Of a stretch of DNA of 6,076 bases, positions 1 to 5,607 are shown one piece after another. The notes beneath the pieces were generated by a model that saw only the letters and a program-made list of their open reading frames with translations, did no database searches and was not told the origin of the DNA. Source of the DNA: Pseudomonadales bacterium (GTDB lineage: Bacteria > Pseudomonadota > Gammaproteobacteria > Pseudomonadales > Litorivicinaceae); assembly GCA_012269655.1 (NCBI GenBank), contig JAAXJV010000299.1, positions 1 through 6,076 on the forward strand, read 5' to 3'. Each line of letters starts with the position of its first letter. Position 1 is the first letter of the stretch. The translations under genes were made by a program, and so were the position numbers.

Positions 1-2
1 GA

Positions 3-1826
3 TCTCGTTATCTTACACTCGAAAAACGGCTGTTTGACGAGCTCAGAGGCCGGATGCCGGATGCGCTCGAAGGTGTACCCCTGAGCGACGGGGACTGGGA
101 ATATCATTGGCGCTATGCCGACCACGCCTCACACCCAAAGTACCTAAGACGTTATCAAGGTGGCGACTGGCAGTGTTACTTCGATGCCGAGGCCGCAAGC
201 CAAGGTCACGAGTTCTTTGATTTGGGGGCACTCGAGTACGCTCCGTGTCATTCCCGTTTTGCGATGACCCTGGATACCCAAGGTAACGAGCGATATCGGC
301 TGTCACTTCGAGACAGCGAAGGTGAGTTGGCCGTCTGCCCAGATGATTGTCAGCCGCAGGTGATTTTTTCAAAAGACAGCCAGTGGCTGATTTATATCCT
401 GTTGGATTCGGAAAACCGCGGCCGCGAGATTCGCGCCTGGCAACCCGAGTCTGGCCAGATTCGGACCCTTTACCGAGAACCGGATACCGGCTATTTCCTG
501 GATCTGTCCGAAACCCAAGATGGCCAGCACGGCATCCTGGCTTGCCACCAGCATCAGGTCACCGAGCTGTATCTGATTGACCTTGGCCAACTGGACGTGG
601 GCGAGGCGATCATTCCAAGAGACTGGGGCTGGGAAGCGGACTTGGACACCCATGGCGAACATCTGATTCTGAAATCGAATCATGAGCGAGAGGATTTCGC
701 GCTGTATCAACGCGAACCTGATGGCGACTGGCAGCGAATTTGGCAGCCCGAGCGAGGCCTGCTCAGCGATTATTTGGTGCTGGATCAGCACCTGATTGTT
801 CTGGACAGCATTCACGCAGCACCGGTCCTTCGTTGGCGCGCTTGGGATCAGGCCCACTGGCAGGTCTTGGATCTACCCGAACCTTTATCCGACTTATCAA
901 TGGCCACCTTGCTCACCTCAAAAACGACCTCGATTCGACTGAACTGGTCGAGCCCGCGGCATCCGGCGGAGCATTGGGCGTTGGATCTGAATACCAGTGA
1001 GGTTGAAGTACTCAAACGCCAAGAAATCCCCTCAGGACACAATCCTGACGATTACCGCTGTGAACGGGTCTGGATTGATTCGGGCGATGTGAAGGTTCCG
1101 CTGACGGTGTTAAAGCCGGCGGGCAATGATATTCAAGGCGTCTTGTTGTACGGCTATGGGGCGTATGGGCTCTCGTTGGACCCTGCATTTTCGAGTGCTC
1201 GTCTATCGCTGGTCAGCCGAGGCATCTGGCATGTGACGGCGCATGTGCGTGGTGGGATGGAATTAGGCTATCACTGGTATCGCGACGGCCGGGACGAGCA
1301 CAAACCCCACAGCTTTGATGATTTCGAGGCGGCGCTGGACTGGGCACGCACGCAACACCCCAAGGTGCTGATTCACGGTGGCAGTGCCGGGGGGATGTTG
1401 GTCGGCGCCCTCTTGAACCGCCGAGCCGCAGACATCTCAGGCATGCTGGCCGACGTGCCTTTTATGGATGTGCTCAACACCATGTTGGATGCCGACCTAC
1501 CGCTCACACCACCGGAATGGCCAGAATGGGGGAATCCCATCACCGATCCTAAAGCCTATAACCGCATTCAAAGCTATGCGCCTTATGAAAACCTTGCACA
1601 GGCTGAATATCCGCCTGTTCTGGTGACGGCAGGCCTTACCGACCCCAGGGTGACCTATTGGGAGCCCATTAAATACGTGGCCAAATTGCGCGAATACTCA
1701 ACCAACCCCGTTTATTTGCGTATGGAAACGCTGGGGCATGGCGGTGCATCGGGACGTTTCGGGCCGCTGGGTGAAGTGGCTGAATGCTACAGCTGGGTGC
1801 TTGGAACCTTGGGCATTCGGGACTAA
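3..1826 (+). CDS. ptrB: Oligopeptidase B-type serine peptidase (family S9A), 5' end outside window
   Basis: Predicted cytoplasmic serine peptidase that cleaves short peptides, classically after Arg or Lys. The frame is open to the window edge: the codons before the ATG at 54 read SRYLTLEKRLFDELRGR, which resembles the helical N-terminus of oligopeptidase B, so that ATG is internal and the true start lies upstream. About 607 residues are visible; E. coli PtrB has about 686. The first half fits the beta-propeller that gates access to the active site; the alpha/beta-hydrolase domain covers roughly 1050-1826. Catalytic residues are Ser in GGSAGG (codon 1383-1385), Asp in GLTDPRV (1641-1643) and His in GHGGASGR (1737-1739), spaced 86 and 32 residues apart, close to E. 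coli. The YGYGAYG and HVRGG motifs are present. Two of four acidic pocket residues known from enterobacterial enzymes appear replaced (Ala at 1185, Pro at 1521), so exact specificity is uncertain. Its stop overlaps the convergent gene. The peptidase family is secure; the ptrB name is a little less so. Confidence 0.92.
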   Translation, partial: SRYLTLEKRLFDELRGRMPDALEGVPLSDGDWEYHWRYADHASHPKYLRRYQGGDWQCYFDAEAASQGHEFFDLGALEYAPCHSRFAMTLDTQGNERYRLSLRDSEGELAVCPDDCQPQVIFSKDSQWLIYILLDSENRGREIRAWQPESGQIRTLYREPDTGYFLDLSETQDGQHGILACHQHQVTELYLIDLGQLDVGEAIIPRDWGWEADLDTHGEHLILKSNHEREDFALYQREPDGDWQRIWQPERGLLSDYLVLDQHLIVLDSIHAAPVLRWRAWDQAHWQVLDLPEPLSDLSMATLLTSKTTSIRLNWSSPRHPAEHWALDLNTSEVEVLKRQEIPSGHNPDDYRCERVWIDSGDVKVPLTVLKPAGNDIQGVLLYGYGAYGLSLDPAFSSARLSLVSRGIWHVTAHVRGGMELGYHWYRDGRDEHKPHSFDDFEAALDWARTQHPKVLIHGGSAGGMLVGALLNRRAADISGMLADVPFMDVLNTMLDADLPLTPPEWPEWGNPITDPKAYNRIQSYAPYENLAQAEYPPVLVTAGLTDPRVTYWEPIKYVAKLREYSTNPVYLRMETLGHGGASGRFGPLGEVAECYSWVLGTLGIRD

Positions 1827-2212
1827 AACCGGCTCAGATACGCCTGTTTAATTCGCTCCGCCTCGACTCGGGCGCGTGAGCGATTGAGCTCATCGACCGT
1901 CGCGTTTTTAGACAGCGCTACCAGAGATTCATAATCCAGGCAGGCAAACAGAACCTTGAGCGCGTCCATATCCAAATGGGGCCGGCGGGCGAGATCACCC
2001 AGCACCGTGCGTTCGACAAAGGTTTTAATTTCGTCATCGACATCGGCTTCATTAATGGCCGCAATGATCTCTTGAAGCGAGTAAACATCGATCAGAAACG
2101 CCACGCGATCGAAAAAGGCTTTCAACGTGGCGTGCTCGGCCCCTGCACCAGGGCCCGTGGCGTAGTCCTGGGCCAACTGCATCGTAAGATCAATGTCGGC
2201 CCGGAAACTCAT
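1823..2212 (-). CDS. Unrecognised 129-residue protein coupled to zwf-pgl
   Basis: I do not recognise this protein. The chosen start is the ATG at 2212-2210, giving 129 residues beginning MSFRADID; the frame stays open further upstream to an ATG at 2284, but that would overlap pgl by about 70 nt. The pgl TGA and this ATG are separated by one nt and no good Shine-Dalgarno is visible, so translation probably depends on reinitiation after pgl. The product looks soluble and mostly helical: no signal peptide or membrane segment, one Cys (residue 91), a short Gly/Ala-rich turn near residues 20-25, an acidic stretch around 53-62 (NEADVDDEI), and a charged Arg/Glu-rich C-terminal helix from about 108. 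It follows zwf and pgl in the same direction and is probably co-transcribed, which suggests but does not prove a link to glucose-6-phosphate metabolism. Its TAG overlaps the convergent peptidase gene. Coding status rests on tight packing and a plausible composition. Confidence 0.7.
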   Translation of the reverse strand: MSFRADIDLTMQLAQDYATGPGAGAEHATLKAFFDRVAFLIDVYSLQEIIAAINEADVDDEIKTFVERTVLGDLARRPHLDMDALKVLFACLDYESLVALSKNATVDELNRSRARVEAERIKQAYLSRF

Positions 2213-2213
2213 A

Positions 2214-2906
2214 TCAAGGCGAGTAGTAAATGTGAACGGGCGCGGTGGCCTGCAGCGGACCGCGAATCGGCATTTCGTGAACATCGTCCCCGTCCAAGGC
2301 CGCTTCCAATACTGGCAACTTGGATTCGCCGGTCGTGATCAGCAGGATCTCACGGCTGTCGACGATAGCCGATAAAGACAGACTCATCCGGCGGTGGGGC
2401 GCGACCGGAGGCGTCACAGCCACCAACCGACGAGGCGTAGTTAAACCGTGCTGCAATTCGTCCGCTTCGGGGAACAAAGAAGCCGTGTGTGCGTCCTCGC
2501 CCATGCCCAGCTGCATAATGTCCGCAGGCCAAGGCAGCGCCTCATAGTCAGCATGGCGCTGAGTGACCCCTTCGCCCGGTGTCGCGCTGGCATTTTTCAT
2601 CGGCACAAAGGTCGCCGCAGCGGCCTTTTCCACCAAAAGCAATTCACGAACCAAACGCTCGTTCGACGCTTCATCGTCCGGCTCGACCCAACGTTCATCG
2701 ACCAAGCAGACTTTAACGTGCTGCCATTCGATGTCGGCAACGGCTAACAAGGGAAACAGGGCTTTGGGGGTTGAACCCCCTGACACAGCCAACAGGGCCA
2801 CGCCGCGGCGTTCAATAGCAGATTGTAACGATTGGGCGATATGATCCGCCGCTCGCTGCATCAAGGCATCGCGGTTTTCAAAATTGTGACGATGGTGCTC
2901 ACTCAT
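2214..2906 (-). CDS. pgl: 6-phosphogluconolactonase (DevB/Pgl type)
   Basis: Cytoplasmic enzyme hydrolysing 6-phosphoglucono-delta-lactone to 6-phosphogluconate, the step after glucose-6-phosphate dehydrogenase. The 230-residue product has the usual family length and motifs: SGGSTP at residues 42-47 (phosphate-binding loop), DERWV at 70-74 followed by SN at 81-82, and GMGEDAHTASLFP at 134-146 containing the conserved His140. The usual Gly before that His is Ala139 here. RMSLSLSAI near 173-181 and the PVHIYYSP ending also fit. The start at 2906 was chosen because it begins right at the family N-terminus; the frame runs on upstream to 3113, but those 69 residues lie inside zwf and look unlike any lactonase. 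The gene overlaps the end of zwf by 8 nt (2899-2906), implying translational coupling. The N-domain is related to glucosamine-6-phosphate deaminases, but the motifs and the zwf neighbour make lactonase the clear choice. Confidence 0.96.
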   Translation of the reverse strand: MSEHHRHNFENRDALMQRAADHIAQSLQSAIERRGVALLAVSGGSTPKALFPLLAVADIEWQHVKVCLVDERWVEPDDEASNERLVRELLLVEKAAAATFVPMKNASATPGEGVTQRHADYEALPWPADIMQLGMGEDAHTASLFPEADELQHGLTTPRRLVAVTPPVAPHRRMSLSLSAIVDSREILLITTGESKLPVLEAALDGDDVHEMPIRGPLQATAPVHIYYSP

Positions 2907-4374
2907 TCCAGCTGTGTCCGTGTTTTTCAGTAAGAGCAATCGCGGCGGTTGGGCCGTAAGTGCCGGCGTTGTAGGGTTTGGGTCCCTCAGGGTCGCTTTC
3001 CCAGCCCTGCATGATTTGATCGACCCACTTCCAGGCCACTTCGACTTCGTCCCGACGTACGAACAGCGTCTGGTTGCCGCGCACGGCGTCCAAGAGCAAA
3101 CGCTCATAGGCATTTCGCGGCGGACGCAGATCTTCGGTCGAAAGGTTCAATTCGGCCTTGCGTAGTTGCATGCCATCCAGGCCCCGGACCTTGTACATCA
3201 TCTGCAATTGGATGCCTTCCTGAGGCTGCAGGCGAATGATCAGACGGTTCGCCTGTACATCGGTGTTTTCACCGGCGAATAGGTTGTGAGGCACATCTCG
3301 GAACTGCACGCTGATTTCAGAGTAACGACTCGGCATACGCTTGCCAGTGCGAAGGTAAAAGGGCACCCCACTCCAACGCCAGTTGTTAATTTCCGCCCGG
3401 ATCGCAACAAATGTTTCAGTTGAGCTTTCCGGATTGCAGCCCTCTTCTTCCAAATAACCCGGTACCGGTCCAGTTCCCAAGGCACCAGCCCGGTACTGAC
3501 CGCGCACGGTGTTGGCGTCAATATCAGCACGTTCGGATAGAGGCCGCAGCGCACGTAGGACTTTGACTTTTTCGTCACGCACCGCATCCGGATCGAGGCT
3601 GGCCGGCGCTTCCATGGCCACTAGGCTTAACAGCTGCAAGATGTGATTCTGAACCATGTCTCGCATCGCGCCGGAATCGTCGTAGTAGCTCCAGCGGCCC
3701 TCGACACCCACGGTCTCGGCCACAGTAATTTGCACGTTATCGATACCCGCGCTGTTCCAGCGCGGCTCAAAAATGCCATTGGCAAAACGCAGTGCCAGCA
3801 GGTTTTGGACCGTTTCTTTACCCAAGTAGTGGTCGATGCGATAAATGCTGGATTCGGGGAACACAGCATCGACCGCGCTGTTAATGACCCGCGAACTTTC
3901 TAGGTCGGTTCCGATTGGCTTTTCAATCACGACTCGGGCTTGCGCGCCGGCCAAGCCCACACTTTCCAGTCCGCGGCAAATATCGCCATACAAACTCGGC
4001 GACGTCGACAAGTAGTGAATCAAAGGGCGCTCGCCACGATCGTTCAGGTGCGAGGCCATGTTTTGGAAGCTTTCGGTGCTGTGTACGTCCAGCGGCTGAT
4101 AATCCAGCATCGCGCTGAAATCGACCCAAACACTGTCTTCAAATTCACCTTCGGGGGCATGCTCACGGAGCTTTTCTCGGATTTGTCCGACAAATTCATC
4201 ACGCGACATCTTCGAACGCGCCAAACCCAGAATTCGGCAACCGGCCGGCAAATGCTGATCGCGAAACAGGCAGTACAACGCAGGATATAACTTGCGGCCC
4301 GCTAGATCACCGGTCGCGCCAAATAGGCAAATATCGGAGGGTTGTGCAAGAAATTGCGGTTGCGCTACTGTCAT
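2899..4374 (-). CDS. zwf: Glucose-6-phosphate 1-dehydrogenase
   Basis: Oxidises glucose-6-phosphate to 6-phosphoglucono-delta-lactone with reduction of NAD(P)+, the committed step into the oxidative pentose phosphate and Entner-Doudoroff routes. The product is 491 residues, the same length as E. coli Zwf. The N-terminal Rossmann domain has GATGDLAGRKL, with the GxxGxxA nucleotide loop at residues 19-25. EKPIG (Lys152) and the signature RIDHYLGKE (residues 179-187, Asp181 and His182) form the substrate site. NHILQLLSLVAME supplies the catalytic base His244. The spacing 152-182-244 is exactly that of the Leuconostoc enzyme (148-178-240). The start at 4374 is fixed by a strong AAGGAAGG four nt upstream; upstream in-frame ATGs at 4401 and 4470 lack this and would add residues not seen in the family. 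It is the first gene of the leftward cluster and overlaps pgl by 8 nt. Cofactor preference cannot be read from the sequence with certainty. Confidence 0.98.
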   Translation of the reverse strand: MTVAQPQFLAQPSDICLFGATGDLAGRKLYPALYCLFRDQHLPAGCRILGLARSKMSRDEFVGQIREKLREHAPEGEFEDSVWVDFSAMLDYQPLDVHSTESFQNMASHLNDRGERPLIHYLSTSPSLYGDICRGLESVGLAGAQARVVIEKPIGTDLESSRVINSAVDAVFPESSIYRIDHYLGKETVQNLLALRFANGIFEPRWNSAGIDNVQITVAETVGVEGRWSYYDDSGAMRDMVQNHILQLLSLVAMEAPASLDPDAVRDEKVKVLRALRPLSERADIDANTVRGQYRAGALGTGPVPGYLEEEGCNPESSTETFVAIRAEINNWRWSGVPFYLRTGKRMPSRYSEISVQFRDVPHNLFAGENTDVQANRLIIRLQPQEGIQLQMMYKVRGLDGMQLRKAELNLSTEDLRPPRNAYERLLLDAVRGNQTLFVRRDEVEVAWKWVDQIMQGWESDPEGPKPYNAGTYGPTAAIALTEKHGHSWNE

Positions 4375-4378
4375 GGTG

Positions 4379-4386
4379 CCTTCCTT
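4379..4386 (-). promoter_or_regulatory. Ribosome binding site of zwf
   Basis: On the minus strand the sequence AAGGAAGG sits four nt before the ATG at 4374, with the AAGGA core seven nt away. This is by far the best Shine-Dalgarno among the candidate zwf starts and decides the start call. Confidence 0.85.
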
Positions 4387-4387
4387 T

Positions 4388-4409
4388 AATGTAGTAAACA
4401 TCCTACATT
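4388..4409. promoter_or_regulatory. Inverted repeat before zwf, possible repressor operator
   Basis: A perfect 7-bp inverted repeat, AATGTAG / CTACATT, is separated by 8 bp and lies immediately upstream of the zwf ribosome binding site. Its size and symmetry fit a dimeric transcription factor. Zwf genes in many gammaproteobacteria are repressed by HexR, an RpiR-family regulator whose sites are short palindromes; some are reported with TGTA/TACA-like ends, so HexR is the first candidate, but that assignment is inference and no hexR gene is in the window. The repeat could instead form a weak hairpin in the 5' leader. Confidence 0.4.
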
Positions 4410-4428
4410 TTTTGACATCGGAATGAAA
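4400..4428 (-). promoter_or_regulatory. Weak candidate sigma70 promoter for zwf
   Basis: On the minus strand TTTCAT (4428-4423) and TAGGAT (4405-4400) are separated by 17 bp. TAGGAT matches four of six consensus -10 bases; the -35 match is poor. It is listed because it is the best-placed pair near zwf, and its -10 box falls inside the inverted repeat, as expected for a repressed promoter. An activator-dependent promoter or one further upstream is equally possible. Confidence 0.2.
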
Positions 4429-4460
4429 CTGGGGCCGTGCCAACGGGTTCTTTGGCTCAA

Positions 4461-4495
4461 AAAATACCACGCCATTCCTACCCAGCGTGGATTTT
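4461..4495. terminator. Bidirectional terminator-like hairpin in the divergent region
   Basis: CCACGC (4467-4472) pairs with GCGTGG (4485-4490) around a 12-nt loop. The stem extends through AAAAT (4461-4465) and ATTTT (4491-4495) if the A at 4466 is bulged. On the minus strand the stem is followed by TATTTTTT, resembling an intrinsic terminator; on the plus strand it is followed by ATTTTCT, a weaker tract. A six-pair GC core is modest. It lies ahead of both divergent genes, so it could attenuate zwf or yrfG transcripts or simply separate them. The minus-strand loop carries a GGTAGGA purine stretch. Confidence 0.35.
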
Positions 4496-4564
4496 CTGAC
4501 TCAAGTTCTTTAATTCAAGACCCTGCGGACGCACAATGGGCAACATGACTCACGGTATGCCCTT

Positions 4565-5227
4565 TTGATCGACTGGTCTCGGATCGACAGCCTGCTCCTG
4601 GACATGGACGGCACTCTGCTGGATTTGCACTTTGACGACCATTTTTGGTTGCAGTTCATGCCTACGCACCTGCCCGAAAACCATGCCTTTGATGACGCTC
4701 GAATGGAGTCGAATTTTTACAGGCCCATGCAAAGCACCCGCGGCACGCTGGACTGGTATTGTGTGGATCGTTGGCGCGAGCGGCTCGAAGTGCCCGTCAT
4801 GCAGGACATGGCTCGTCACCGCCATCTGATCCGCTGGCGGCCGGGCACCACCGACTTTTTGCGCCTCGCCCGCAAAGCCGGCAAACAAATCGTGATTGCC
4901 ACCAACGCCCACCGTGATGTGTGGCAACTCAAAGCCGATACGCTGGACTTGGCCCGCTTCGTTGATGTCGTGGTTTCCAGCCATGACTACGGCAAACCCA
5001 AAGAAGATCAACATTTCTGGGATTCGATTCGCGATCAGTTGGATTTGGATCTGGATCGCTGTGCCTTTTTCGACGATTCCGAAGCCGTTTTGGCCAGCGC
5101 GCAAACCCACGGCGTGGGCTGTGTGGTCGGCATCGATCACCCTAACTCCTCTCGCGAGCCCCGGGTGCTGAACGCACACTTAAATATCCGTGATTTCAGC
5201 GAGCTCATTCCGGGGCTGTTGGCATGA
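4565..5227 (+). CDS. yrfG: HAD-family nucleotide phosphatase, YrfG-like (GMP/IMP nucleotidase)
   Basis: Predicted haloacid dehalogenase-superfamily phosphatase. Its E. coli counterpart YrfG dephosphorylates purine nucleoside monophosphates such as GMP and IMP; substrate transfer to this protein is inference. HAD motifs are complete: motif I DMDGTLLD (nucleophile Asp13 and acid/base Asp15), motif II Thr113 in ATNAH, motif III Lys144 in YGKPKED, and motif IV FFDDSEA (Asp170, Asp171). The cap segment resembles YrfG strongly, with FDDHFW and a TLDWYCVDRW stretch. The only usable in-frame start is TTG at 4565, giving 220 residues with no clear Shine-Dalgarno; an in-frame stop lies at 4511 and the only other upstream option is a CTG at 4523. 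One extra T in the TTTT run at 4563-4566 would join an upstream ATG and give MPFLIDW, matching the E. coli N-terminal length. The gene overlaps hslR by ATGA and heads the same yrfG-hslR-hslO order as E. coli. Confidence 0.9.
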   Translation: MIDWSRIDSLLLDMDGTLLDLHFDDHFWLQFMPTHLPENHAFDDARMESNFYRPMQSTRGTLDWYCVDRWRERLEVPVMQDMARHRHLIRWRPGTTDFLRLARKAGKQIVIATNAHRDVWQLKADTLDLARFVDVVVSSHDYGKPKEDQHFWDSIRDQLDLDLDRCAFFDDSEAVLASAQTHGVGCVVGIDHPNSSREPRVLNAHLNIRDFSELIPGLLA

Positions 5228-5607
5228 CCGTTCGTTTGGACAAGTGGCTGTGGGCCGCACGCTTTTTCAAAACCCGAGGACTGGCCCGCAGTGCCATCGA
5301 TGGCGGCCATGTTGATTACAACGGAACCCGGGCTAAACCGAGTAAAAATGTTGAGGTGGGGGCCCAGCTCACGATCACCAAAGGTCAAACCCGCTTGGTG
5401 GTCGACGTACTGGCTCTGTCAGATCAGCGGCGTGGCGCGCCCGAAGCTCAACTGCTGTACGCCGAAACCGAGGCCAGCAAAACTCAGCGTGAAGAAATCG
5501 CGCTACGGCGCAAAGCCATGGCCGCCGGCATTATGGCGCCATCAACTCGACCCAACAAAAAGGACCGGCGCGAATTGACGCGCCTGCAACGTCAGGAGAA
5601 TTCATGA
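5224..5607 (+). CDS. hslR: Heat-shock protein 15 (Hsp15), S4-domain ribosome rescue factor
   Basis: Hsp15 binds free 50S ribosomal subunits that still carry a tRNA-linked nascent chain and helps return them to use after heat shock. The 127-residue product compares with 133 in E. coli. An S4 RNA-binding domain occupies about residues 3-62, with near-identical blocks VRLDKWLWAARF, a KTR-LAR segment, YNG and KPSK. A DQRR segment and an LLYAETE block follow. The C-terminal third is a charged, mostly helical tail ending in NKKDRRELTRL, as in the family. The N-terminus is a few residues shorter than in E. coli. ATG at 5224 overlaps the yrfG TGA (ATGA), and only a poor Shine-Dalgarno precedes it, so coupling to yrfG translation is likely. 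Identification is secure. Confidence 0.96.
   Translation: MTVRLDKWLWAARFFKTRGLARSAIDGGHVDYNGTRAKPSKNVEVGAQLTITKGQTRLVVDVLALSDQRRGAPEAQLLYAETEASKTQREEIALRRKAMAAGIMAPSTRPNKKDRRELTRLQRQENS
5594..5598 (+). promoter_or_regulatory. Ribosome binding site of hslO
   Basis: AGGAG lies five nt before the ATG at 5604, inside the last codons of hslR. It supports this start and shows that hslO can recruit ribosomes itself as well as by coupling. Confidence 0.75.

Larger units (their letters stand above)
4375..4564. other. Divergent intergenic region between zwf and yrfG
   Basis: This 190-bp stretch is the only substantial non-coding DNA in the window and must hold control signals for both clusters. It contains the zwf ribosome binding site, the inverted repeat at 4388-4409 and the hairpin at 4461-4495. 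Towards yrfG there is a lone -10-like TTTAAT at 4509-4514 without a convincing -35 partner, and a direct repeat TCAAG at 4501-4505 and 4515-4519. I see no heat-shock (sigma32) promoter on the plus strand despite the downstream heat-shock genes. A short frame at 4536-4568 (MGNMTHGMPF) ends on top of the yrfG start. Confidence 0.6.

Noticed and set aside
369..857. Open minus-strand frame of 162 codons
   Set aside because: It lies opposite the propeller domain of the peptidase, with no motif; it is a by-product of codon usage on the coding strand.
2907..3113. Longer pgl start at 3113 (299 residues)
   Set aside because: The extra 69 residues lie inside zwf in another frame and do not resemble lactonases; the start at 2906 gives the family length.
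3940..4290. Open plus-strand frame of 116 codons
   Set aside because: It is antisense to a well-conserved part of zwf and has no recognisable product.
4412..4417. Perfect TTGACA on the plus strand as a -35 box for yrfG
   Set aside because: At 15-19 bp downstream the sequence is GC-rich with nothing like TATAAT, and the site is about 150 bp from yrfG.
4375..4470. Longer zwf starts at 4401 or 4470
   Set aside because: Neither has a ribosome binding site like the AAGGAAGG before 4374, and they would run through the inverted repeat and hairpin.
5039..5056. Hexamer tandem repeat TTGGAT/TTGGAT/CTGGAT
   Set aside because: It simply encodes LDLDLD within yrfG, has only three units, and shows no sign of expansion or function.
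4550..5179. Open minus-strand frame of 209 codons
   Set aside because: It is entirely antisense to yrfG, whose HAD motifs are complete; its product shows no recognisable family.
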